Part shown: piece by piece, positions 24,603-33,268 of the stretch | Position numbering within the stretch: position 1 is the first letter of the stretch | How the letters are laid out: each line of letters starts with the position of its first letter | Origin: Clostridium sp. MCC353 | GTDB lineage: Bacteria > Bacillota > Clostridia > Lachnospirales > Lachnospiraceae | Direction of reading: 5' to 3' | Assembly: GCF_018785315.1 (NCBI RefSeq) | Contig: NZ_WQPN01000127.1 | Location: forward strand, 83,899-147,898 | Length of the DNA stretch: 64,000 nucleotides | The notes under the pieces: generated by a model | The model's input: only the letters and a program-made list of their open reading frames with translations | What the model was told of the DNA's origin: nothing | Databases searched by the model: none | Translations under genes and position numbers: made by a program

Positions 24603-27600
24603 CTATTCCTCCTCCTGGCTTAAAATAAAGTCGTAGAGGATCTGAAACAGCCTCTCCGGTTCAATGGGTTTGGCCAAATGCGCGTTCATGCCGGCCGCCT
24701 TGCTCTTTTCCATGTCGTCGTCAAATGCGTTGGCGGTCATGGCGATGATGGGGATGGTTTTGGCGTCGGCGTTGCTCATGTGGCGGATATTATTGGCCGC
24801 CGTCAGGCCGTCCATCTGCGGCATCCGGATATCCATCAAAATGGCGTCATAAAAGCCTGCCTCGGTTTTGCTGAACAGCTCGATTGCCCGCAGCCCGTTC
24901 TCCGCCGTGTCCACGGCAAAGCCTTTGCTCGCAAGCAGGGCCATAGCCACTTCGGTGTTGATGGCGTTATCTTCGACCAAAAGGATCCGGCGTCCGGTAA
25001 AATCAAAGACCGCAGGCTTATTTTCTGTACTGATTTCCTCTTTTTCACCCAGCGCCTTGGAGAAGGCGGAGATCAGAGAGGACTTGAACATGGGCTTGCT
25101 CATCAGCAGATTGACGCCTGCCAACGTGGCCTCGTGCTCGATGGATGCCCAGTCATAGGCCGTTATAATAATGATGGTGACCTCCGGCCCCACGATAGCA
25201 CGGATGCGCCGGGCAGTCTCAATGCCGTCGATATCCGGCATTTTCCAGTCGATGAGGATCATATCGTAATGCTTTCCTGTGTCCCACATCGATTGTACCC
25301 GTTCGATGGCCTTGCGTCCGCTGTCCACCCATTCGGCGGTGATTCCCATTTCCTTGAGCGTGTCCACAGCGCTTTCGCATACCGCCACATCATCGTCCAC
25401 CACCAGAGTCTTCAGAGCGGAAAAATTGGGGAGCGCCTTTTTCCTGTTGTGGCGGAGCAATTCCTCCTCCGTGATGCCCAGTTGTACATCCACTGTGAAT
25501 TCAGACCCAATGCCCTTGATGGACCGTACGGCGATCTTTCCGCCCATCATGTCCACGATGTTCTTGGAGATGGCCAGCCCCAGCCCGGTCCCGCCGTACA
25601 CGGCCGTAGTGCCCATGGACTCCTGGGCGAATGGCTCGAACATGTGGTGGAGAAAATCCTCGCTGATTCCGATCCCGGTATCGTTGACGATAAAGCGGAG
25701 GGTGGCGCCACCCTTGCCCTTTCTATGGGCCGCGGCGGAGAAGGTGACCTTGCCTCCCTCGCCGGTAAACTTGATGGCATTGGACAGGATGTTGAGCAGC
25801 ACCTGCTGGAGTTTCATGGCGTCCCCCATATAAAAGTCGTCCAGGGTGGGATCTACGATGCACTCGTACTCAACGCCCTTTGCTGCCGCCTGTCCGTAGC
25901 AGATGGCGTTGATCCCGTTGAGAAAGTCCTCCGTAGGGATCTTATCATTTTTCAGCAGCATTTTTCCGCTCTCGATCCGGCTCATATCCAGGATGTCGTT
26001 GATGAGGGAGAGCAGGAAGCGGGAGGAGATGCCGATCTTGGAGATACAGTCGGCCACGCGCTCCTCGTTGTCGATAGACTGGGCGGCGATGGCGCTCATG
26101 CCGATGATGGCGTTCATAGGGGTGCGGATTTCGTGGCTCATGCGGGAGAGGAAGTCCGTCTTGGCCGCGTTGGCCTGCTCCGCGGCGGCCAGGGCGGCGG
26201 CCAGAGCCTCTTTCTGCTGCTGCTCCTGGCGGATGATATCCGTGACGTCGGTGCGCGCGATACACACCCGGCCCAGCTCCCGGCTGATGTAAAAGACCTG
26301 ATACCGCTTGACCCGGGTATAGCCGTGTTCGCCCCGTGTCTCTAGCATAAAGCTGTAGCTGCTCTGCTCGGCCAACTCACGCTGCATGTAAGCGGGGGTC
26401 AGTCTGGCGAGGTATTCCCGCCCCGCCTCGGGCTCCATCGTGGCAGCAGCAATGGCCTCTGCCTCCGCCTGGAAACGCCCTTTCGCCGGCATGAGGGTCT
26501 CCATACCGGCGTGGTATGAGACCACATGGAAGGTGTCCCGCCGGATGTCGATATCGGACAGGACTTCATAGTCCAGCTCGGTCACTCTGCTCAGAAGCTG
26601 CTCCTGTATTTTTTGCTCCGTGATGTCGATGGTGTAGAAGAATGCGATCACATCGCCGCTCTCCGGATTTTGGTGATACTTGAAACTCGTCCTGCTCCAA
26701 AAAGCGCTGCCGTCATTCCGTTTTCGCAGAAATTCAAAGTGGAGGTCTGTTTTACCGGCGGAAAACTCATTTAGTACCTGTGTTCTCTCAAGTGACTGGC
26801 GCAGGTATTCCTCATATGCCGCGTCTGCGGCTGAGTCAGCCAGTTGACTAACCGCCTGCTCGTAGGTGTCTCCCGTCCGGGCGATGGCGCAGTCGGCTGT
26901 GGATTGGTAGCTCTCGACCCTGTCCTTAGTGACATTGACCCGCCCCTGGATGCTGCCCTCCAGCGAAGCGGCCTGAGCAAAGTAGGCCAGTTCCTTTTCG
27001 TACAGTTCCCGGACATGTTCCTGAGCCAGTTTTTCGTCGGTGATATCCACGAGGAATCCGTAAAAATAAGGCGTCCCGTCGTCTCCGGGCATCACCTGGG
27101 TCTTCAGCGAGATCCATTTGACCCGTCCGTCCTTACAGACAAGACGGTGCTCATCCTGTATAGTAATATCCCGGTTCTCTGCAGCCAGCAGCTTGTCCCG
27201 CACAGCCTCCAGGTCATCGGGATAGATCACGGCGGCGATCTGACTGCCCAGCGCGGTAAATTCCTCCCGGGTATAGCCCAGCAGTTCATACAGCCCGTCG
27301 TTGGCGTCCGCAACGGAAAAATCCGCATCATACCTGACGCGGAACACCGCGCCGGGGATGTTGTTATAGAGATGCACCACCTCGGCCTGGGCCTTTTTCT
27401 GGGCCGTAATGTCGATGCACACGGAAATGATGGCCGGCCTGCCATTTTCCGCCGTGACCTCGCGCCCCAGGTCGTGAACCCAAATGTAGGAGCCATCCCG
27501 GCGCTTCATCCGGTATTCCACCATGTACTCTCCGCGCTCCGCCATTTGACGGGCTACCTCCCCGTCCACCATGGCCCGGTCGTCCGGATGCATACAGTTG

Positions 27601-28193
27601 GAGACCATGCCCTCGATATCTGCAACAAACTCCGCCTCGCTGGCATAGCCGAGGTATTTCAGCATCTGGTTATTCACAAAATAGAAGGGGAACCCCTCCT
27701 CGATATACCCGCCCATCATGCCGCCGGGCAGGGAGTCGTTGAGCAGCTCCTGCCTCTGTCTGGCGACGTGCTCCATCACCAGGGCGCGGGGATAATGCTC
27801 CCCGCCCCGTTGGCTGCTGCTGGGTTCGGAAAACCACAGGGTGCGCAGCCGCCAGGCCGTTTGCCGCCGGACCAGGGTAAAGAATCCCCGCAGCCGCCAG
27901 CGGTACTGGGTGTTTTTAAGGACCATTCCCACGGACAGATTGCGGATGTCCGCATCGATCTCCTGTTCCTGAAAGAGCGTAAGATCCACCGTGAAGGGCT
28001 CGGGGATCTCCTGTATGTCCCGGGCCAGGTAATCTCTCATCTCCTGGGGGCTGTGGGCAAATTCGTCCTCCCCGGTGCCCACAAAACAGAATTCATCGCC
28101 TAAAAAGCTATAAACCTCTTCGGCGTTTCTCCGCTCGAACCAGGCGCTGCAAAAAGCCTGAAACGTCTCCCAGTCCGTCATTGTTTTTTCCAT
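24603..28193 (-). CDS. Hybrid histidine kinase with NTF2-like N terminus, PAS repeats and two receivers
   Basis: This 1196-residue cytosolic protein starts with a domain of about 125 residues that looks like the SnoaL/NTF2 fold (WETFQAFCSAWFERRNAEEV, ending GFFTLVRRQTAWRLRTLW), rare in kinases. Two PAS/PAC units (about 135-395), two PAS-like units (about 395-660), HisKA with H687 (MSHEIRTPMN), a HATPase domain (NILSNAIKFTG, DTGIGI, GTGLGLA), and two receivers with D982 (LIDWKMP) and D1121 (LMDIRMP) follow. The ATG at 28193 has AAAGGATGAG at 8-base spacing; frames further upstream start with poor codons and are rejected. It is the third gene of the operon. Confidence 0.9.
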   Translation of the reverse strand: MEKTMTDWETFQAFCSAWFERRNAEEVYSFLGDEFCFVGTGEDEFAHSPQEMRDYLARDIQEIPEPFTVDLTLFQEQEIDADIRNLSVGMVLKNTQYRWRLRGFFTLVRRQTAWRLRTLWFSEPSSSQRGGEHYPRALVMEHVARQRQELLNDSLPGGMMGGYIEEGFPFYFVNNQMLKYLGYASEAEFVADIEGMVSNCMHPDDRAMVDGEVARQMAERGEYMVEYRMKRRDGSYIWVHDLGREVTAENGRPAIISVCIDITAQKKAQAEVVHLYNNIPGAVFRVRYDADFSVADANDGLYELLGYTREEFTALGSQIAAVIYPDDLEAVRDKLLAAENRDITIQDEHRLVCKDGRVKWISLKTQVMPGDDGTPYFYGFLVDITDEKLAQEHVRELYEKELAYFAQAASLEGSIQGRVNVTKDRVESYQSTADCAIARTGDTYEQAVSQLADSAADAAYEEYLRQSLERTQVLNEFSAGKTDLHFEFLRKRNDGSAFWSRTSFKYHQNPESGDVIAFFYTIDITEQKIQEQLLSRVTELDYEVLSDIDIRRDTFHVVSYHAGMETLMPAKGRFQAEAEAIAAATMEPEAGREYLARLTPAYMQRELAEQSSYSFMLETRGEHGYTRVKRYQVFYISRELGRVCIARTDVTDIIRQEQQQKEALAAALAAAEQANAAKTDFLSRMSHEIRTPMNAIIGMSAIAAQSIDNEERVADCISKIGISSRFLLSLINDILDMSRIESGKMLLKNDKIPTEDFLNGINAICYGQAAAKGVEYECIVDPTLDDFYMGDAMKLQQVLLNILSNAIKFTGEGGKVTFSAAAHRKGKGGATLRFIVNDTGIGISEDFLHHMFEPFAQESMGTTAVYGGTGLGLAISKNIVDMMGGKIAVRSIKGIGSEFTVDVQLGITEEELLRHNRKKALPNFSALKTLVVDDDVAVCESAVDTLKEMGITAEWVDSGRKAIERVQSMWDTGKHYDMILIDWKMPDIDGIETARRIRAIVGPEVTIIIITAYDWASIEHEATLAGVNLLMSKPMFKSSLISAFSKALGEKEEISTENKPAVFDFTGRRILLVEDNAINTEVAMALLASKGFAVDTAENGLRAIELFSKTEAGFYDAILMDIRMPQMDGLTAANNIRHMSNADAKTIPIIAMTANAFDDDMEKSKAAGMNAHLAKPIEPERLFQILYDFILSQEEE

Positions 28194-28263
28194 CGATCTC
28201 ATCCTTTCCATGACCAGCAATGGTCTTGCTCACGCCGGCCGCCGCTGGGTATGGTATTTTCTT

Positions 28264-31200
28264 TTAAGACTTTTCCTGCGCTTCAGAAAGAGGCTCTGAA
28301 AACGAGTAAAAGTTTTTGTTGCTTTTTTTGATCCTGTACATGGCTTGGTCGGCGTGGGAGAGAAGTTCCTTTTCGTTCTGCCCATCCCTGGGATAGACGC
28401 TGACCCCGATACTTGCAGTCATTTCAACAAACAGGTCCTCTGAGAGCCGGAAAGGCTGCCTGATCTCAGAGAGAATCCGTTCGCAGACGTGCCGGATCTC
28501 TTCGTCCGCTATGATCCGGCTCAGCAGCAGAACGAACTCGTCGCCCCCCATACGGGACACGATATCGCTGCCGCGCACGGCACGGATCAGCCGCCTGGCT
28601 GTCTCCTCCAATACCAGGTCCCCCTTTTCATGGCCATAGGTATCGTTGACCTCTTTGAATCCATCCAGATCCATGTAGAGGACAGCAAGGAGCTGCCCGG
28701 TAGTTTCCGCCTCCAAAAGCAGCCGGGACAAAATTTTGTGAAACAGTCTGCGGTTTGGAAGTCCGGTGAGTGAGTCATAGTTTGCCATATGGGCTAACTT
28801 TTCCTCCGCCCGCTTGCGTACCTTGATTTCCTCCAGCAGCGCCTTTGTCCGCTCGTCCACCAGAAAGCGCAGATGTTCATATAAATAGGCGTTTTCAAGA
28901 GAAATGGCCAGCTGTGCCGCAATGGGCATGAGGTTTTCTTTTCTCCGCTGGTCAAAGACACCTGCGGCCAGGTTATTTTCCAAGTAGAGGATGCCCTTTA
29001 GCTCCCCCTTACTGAGGATGGGCATGCACAGGACCGACTTGCAGTGGTTCTCTTTGATATGGAGGTCCTTCCCGAAGACCCTGGAGTTCTCACCGTCTTC
29101 CAGGATCACGGCCTCCAGCGTTCTCTCCACATACGATACGATGCTCAACGGAATATCCTGGTCCTTGGCCGGCCGCTTTGATACGATGCATACGTCCTTG
29201 GCCCCGGAATGGCCCTCCGCCTGGATCTCATACCCGGAATCCGTCTGGCTCAAATAGTAGATATGCTGTGCTCCCGCGCATTCCAGGAGACTGTGGATCA
29301 GCTTTTCCAGGATTCCTTCCAGTTCAAGTTCCTCCGAAATGGCCTGGGACGCCTTCAGCACAGAGCGCATATCCAGCGATGCGGTGGTTCGGATGGAATC
29401 TTCCGACAGGGTGCTCTGCCGGTTATCGTTTTTCCATAGGCCCGCCAGTTCCGGGTAGTCCTGCCGCATCCGGGCGCATTTGCCCTCTGCCCCCCAATGG
29501 CTGTACAGCCGGTAGGTATCCGTCAGGTAATGCCTGGCCGACGACTTGATCCCCAGCCTCTCATAGCGCAGTGCGGCCACATCGCAGAGGATGGCATGAT
29601 GAAGGCGGCGGTCATGCTTTTTCGCGGCCTCCAGGGCTTCTTCGTAAAGCTGCAGGGCCTCTCCAATGCAGCCTTCCGCCGTTTTCCGTTCTGCCTCAAT
29701 CACAAGATAGAGATGTCCATAATTGCAGAACGCGTCGCGGCTGCGTTCCTTCAGCCAATCCTGGTTTTCCTCCAGGATACGCAGAAAGCCATGCCTTGCC
29801 CCCGGCTCATAGTCCCCTGTCTCCAGGACCTGGCAGATGGACAGGGAATACAGGAAATTGTGGAGCGCCACGTTGTAAAAGCTGGAGACATACGGGAGCA
29901 GGGGCACAGCGTCCCTGCACAGCCGGCAGGCCGTGGAATAATCCCGGTAGATCACTGCCGACAGGGCCCGGATGACATGGTAATAGCTGATTGCCTGCAG
30001 ATTATGGGAAAACCGCTCCAGATGGGCCTGTTCGGAAAAACCGTCCCCATCAAAGCTTCCGGTGAGAGAGAGTTCCCCGCGCATACTCCTGCACAGCTGC
30101 TGAAAACTCAAAAAGCTGCCCAAAGCATGGTCACTGCCGGTCTTCTCCGCAAACTTGACTCCGGCCTGTACCTCATTCCACAGCTCATCCACATGGGCTG
30201 CGCTTTCCATAACCGCCATCATGAGCCCATAATAGCCGTAGCAGGCGTACTCAAAGTCCCCCATCTGGGCGTTGCCCTTGATGGACTCCTTAGCATAGGG
30301 AATCTCATTGACCACATCTTCGAACCAATGGCCGGTATGGAGAGCAAACATACAGTAGATGGAGTGGATTACCTCCCTGTACTGGTGCTTTTCGGCCAGA
30401 CGCATAGCCGATCTGCCGGCCGCGTAGGACGTCCGGTAATCCCTGCGCAGTTCCCCCAGAGGCATCATCAGATTGGAATACATCTGCAGGGCATGAGGAG
30501 TATAGCCATGCCGGAACATGCGCCGCACAGCCGTAAATACCGTCCAGTAGGAATAATCGGGATTAAAGAAAAAGGTCGGGCCGCACAGGCGGCAGAGCAA
30601 TTTACTGATCCCAGCCTCTACCGGGTCTTTGGCTTCTTCGAGATTCAGGATATCTTCCGTTCCAAGAGCCTCCCGCTCCTGATAAAAGGATGCGGTTTCC
30701 CGTTCCAGGGTCAGCTTTATATTTTCACTGGGAAAGGTGACTCCCAGATGTCCAAGCAGGGTGCGCCCGATCTCAAAGGCGTCCTCATACCTGCCCCGGT
30801 TGGAAAAGCTTGATATCTGCAGGCGGCAGTTGTCAACCAGTTCAGTGGGCTCCGTCACCAGATTGCAGAGTATCCCGTAGATCCGGTCGCATTCATCCTC
30901 CTTAACCAGATTGCACAGCGCCGCATGATATTCCATGTAAATTTTGGTGAGGAGCGGGCGGTTTTCCGGGCGCTTCAGCTCCGGCTGGGAGAGCAGGAGC
31001 TGAAGGTACCGCTCCGCCGTGTCGAAGGCGGATACCAGCCCGCACCGGTGCGCCGTACCCAGCAGGAACTCCTGAATCCGGCGACGTTCTTCCTGATCCT
31101 CCGCCTCCCCAAGCCCCATTGCGTAGTGGTCCGCGATCTCAAACGCCCGTTCATCCAGATCGCCTGCAGCGCGCGAACGTTCCTCATACCGCTTTCCAAG

Positions 31201-33261
31201 CAGGTAATGGACACTTGCCCGCACATTCTCAGACAGAGCCGTATAGAACACCTGCTGGAACCGGTCGTGGGTAAACTGATACATGGTCTGCAGGCCTGTT
31301 TTCCCATCCTTCTCCATGGGATATACCGCCTCCTGTGCCACCGCCGCAATCAGCCTGCGGTTGATTTCACGTTCCGGCAGGCCGCAGACAGCGGACAAAT
31401 CCTCCACAGAAAAGCTCTGACCGATGCAGGCGCCAAAGGACAGCAGAGAGATTGTCTTCTCAGAAAACTGGCTTAGATTTTCTGTCAGGAAATCCACTAC
31501 ATTCTCCTGAGCGGGGCAGGCCCGGATCTCCGCCTCCTTCCACCTCCAGCTTCCGGTGTCCATATCCAGCTTCAGATAGCCTTTTGAATGGCACAGCCGC
31601 AGAAACTGCTTGATGTAAAATGGATTTCCCTTGGTCTTCCTATAAAGGATCTCCGCCAGCGCAAAAGTCGCGTCCGCTTCCGTTTTGAATATGTCTCCCA
31701 GCATCTGTGCGGTGCTCTCAGGATCAAGCCCTTTTAAGTCGAGCTGCGTGACCCGGCCTCCCCGCTGTATGATTTTATTAAGGCTGAGAGTGAGCGGATG
31801 TTCGCTGTTCACCTCATTATCACGATAGCACACGATAATCATTAAATCGTGGATATCCTCATTTTTGAACAGCTCTTCCAGAATTTCCAGGGAGCCCATA
31901 TCCGCCCGGTGTACATCATCCAAAAACAGAACCAGTGGATGCTCCGGTGAAGCCAGCAAAGACAGGAGCTTTTCCAACACGGATTTGAACCTGGTCCGTT
32001 CCTCCAGCGGCCCCATGTCCGCAGGGATTGGCTGATCGCCGGTCAGCAGGGCCAGCTCCGCCACCTTACCGGTCAGCAAAGCCGCGTCGCCGCCCAAATG
32101 TTCCGACAGCGTCTGCTTCCACTTGCCAATACTTTCCTCCGGTTCCATAAAGATCATGCTGCAAAATTGTTTGATGGCCTCGAAGAAGGCAAAGTAGGGT
32201 ACATTGGCGTGATACTGGTCAAACTTCCCTTGTAGAAACATACCGTTGGTCCGCAAAGCCTCCTCCTGAAGCTGATTGACAAGGGAGGTCTTTCCAATGC
32301 CGGAATAGCCGCTGATGGAGACAAGGATCTTGGAACCGGACGCCACTTCCTTGAAGTCACTCTTCAACTGGGCGATTTCTTCTTCCCGCCCATACAGCCG
32401 GTGGGCGAATTCAAAGCGCCGGCTGAAATCCTTTTCGCCAAGGACAAATTCCTTTTCCCTTTGGCACCGCGTCAGATCATAAAGAAGGCCCTCGCTGCTT
32501 AAATAGCGGTCTTTTGCCATCTTGGACAGGAGTTTGTCTACGACGGCCGCAAGCATGGGAGGCACATTGGGCAAAATCACGCGAAGATCCGGCGGTTTCT
32601 TCGCAATATGAGAAAAAACCAGCTCTGTGGGGGTCTCCGCGTCAAATGGATGACGCCCCGTCAGCATTTGATACAAGGTTATGCCCAGGGAATAAAAATC
32701 CGCGCGGTAATCCAGCTCCGTATTCATCCGTCCGGTCTGCTCCGGGGCGATGTAACGGAGGGTCCCCTCAATATTTTCAAGTCTGGCCCCCAACATCTGT
32801 TCATGCATAAACATGGAGGAGATACCGAAGTCCAGCAGCACCACCCGGCCGGATAACGCGTCATACATGATATTGGAAGGGTTCACATCTTTGTGGATGA
32901 TGCCCGCCTTGTGTATGTCCCGCAGGCCCATCACCAACTGTTCTGCGATCCGGTAGAAATCCGACATCTCCAGGGCGCCCTGTTTCAGCAGCCTGCTCAG
33001 CGTGATTCCCGGACAGAATTCCTCCACCAGATAGCAGCGTCCTTCCAGCGTGACCTCTTCAAGCGCCTTTACCACATAAGGGCTGTCTATCCGCTGCATG
33101 ATCTGATATTCCCGCCGCAGCCGCGCTGCTTCATCCTGCGTCATATGTTCCTGGCCTCCGGTTTTCAGTACCACCCGGCTGCCGGTGCCGCCGTCAATTC
33201 CGCGCAGCAGCTTGCTGGACGGAGATATGTATATCACTTCTAAATTCGTATATTGACACAT
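28264..33261 (-). CDS. Ser/Thr kinase - AAA-type ATPase - GAF - diguanylate cyclase fusion
   Basis: This 1665-residue protein joins two signalling chemistries. Residues 1-270 are an Hanks-type kinase: K33, E51, HKDVNPSN with D125 and N130, DFG at 144-146, and APE at 172. An ATPase of the predictive/AAA type follows, with P-loop GYSGIGKT (K324) and the Walker B-like LVLFLDDVHRAD. A long helical, TPR-like part spans about 600-1230. A GAF domain (about 1300-1470) comes next, then GGDEF at 1572-1576 with an intact RxxD inhibitory site five residues before it. In relatives with this N-terminal half the output is usually a histidine kinase; here it is a cyclase. The start at 33261 follows GGAAGGGG; the longer frame would overlap the upstream gene. 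Confidence 0.9.
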   Translation of the reverse strand: MCQYTNLEVIYISPSSKLLRGIDGGTGSRVVLKTGGQEHMTQDEAARLRREYQIMQRIDSPYVVKALEEVTLEGRCYLVEEFCPGITLSRLLKQGALEMSDFYRIAEQLVMGLRDIHKAGIIHKDVNPSNIMYDALSGRVVLLDFGISSMFMHEQMLGARLENIEGTLRYIAPEQTGRMNTELDYRADFYSLGITLYQMLTGRHPFDAETPTELVFSHIAKKPPDLRVILPNVPPMLAAVVDKLLSKMAKDRYLSSEGLLYDLTRCQREKEFVLGEKDFSRRFEFAHRLYGREEEIAQLKSDFKEVASGSKILVSISGYSGIGKTSLVNQLQEEALRTNGMFLQGKFDQYHANVPYFAFFEAIKQFCSMIFMEPEESIGKWKQTLSEHLGGDAALLTGKVAELALLTGDQPIPADMGPLEERTRFKSVLEKLLSLLASPEHPLVLFLDDVHRADMGSLEILEELFKNEDIHDLMIIVCYRDNEVNSEHPLTLSLNKIIQRGGRVTQLDLKGLDPESTAQMLGDIFKTEADATFALAEILYRKTKGNPFYIKQFLRLCHSKGYLKLDMDTGSWRWKEAEIRACPAQENVVDFLTENLSQFSEKTISLLSFGACIGQSFSVEDLSAVCGLPEREINRRLIAAVAQEAVYPMEKDGKTGLQTMYQFTHDRFQQVFYTALSENVRASVHYLLGKRYEERSRAAGDLDERAFEIADHYAMGLGEAEDQEERRRIQEFLLGTAHRCGLVSAFDTAERYLQLLLSQPELKRPENRPLLTKIYMEYHAALCNLVKEDECDRIYGILCNLVTEPTELVDNCRLQISSFSNRGRYEDAFEIGRTLLGHLGVTFPSENIKLTLERETASFYQEREALGTEDILNLEEAKDPVEAGISKLLCRLCGPTFFFNPDYSYWTVFTAVRRMFRHGYTPHALQMYSNLMMPLGELRRDYRTSYAAGRSAMRLAEKHQYREVIHSIYCMFALHTGHWFEDVVNEIPYAKESIKGNAQMGDFEYACYGYYGLMMAVMESAAHVDELWNEVQAGVKFAEKTGSDHALGSFLSFQQLCRSMRGELSLTGSFDGDGFSEQAHLERFSHNLQAISYYHVIRALSAVIYRDYSTACRLCRDAVPLLPYVSSFYNVALHNFLYSLSICQVLETGDYEPGARHGFLRILEENQDWLKERSRDAFCNYGHLYLVIEAERKTAEGCIGEALQLYEEALEAAKKHDRRLHHAILCDVAALRYERLGIKSSARHYLTDTYRLYSHWGAEGKCARMRQDYPELAGLWKNDNRQSTLSEDSIRTTASLDMRSVLKASQAISEELELEGILEKLIHSLLECAGAQHIYYLSQTDSGYEIQAEGHSGAKDVCIVSKRPAKDQDIPLSIVSYVERTLEAVILEDGENSRVFGKDLHIKENHCKSVLCMPILSKGELKGILYLENNLAAGVFDQRRKENLMPIAAQLAISLENAYLYEHLRFLVDERTKALLEEIKVRKRAEEKLAHMANYDSLTGLPNRRLFHKILSRLLLEAETTGQLLAVLYMDLDGFKEVNDTYGHEKGDLVLEETARRLIRAVRGSDIVSRMGGDEFVLLLSRIIADEEIRHVCERILSEIRQPFRLSEDLFVEMTASIGVSVYPRDGQNEKELLSHADQAMYRIKKSNKNFYSFSEPLSEAQEKS

Positions 33262-33268
33262 CACACGC

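Noticed and set aside
24678..26345. Open frame of 555 codons antisense to the NTF2-PAS kinase, and others at 26844-28103 and 29497-30813
   Set aside because: They mirror kinase genes with clear domains, lie in GC-rich DNA where antisense frames stay open, have no ribosome binding site and show no recognisable domain.
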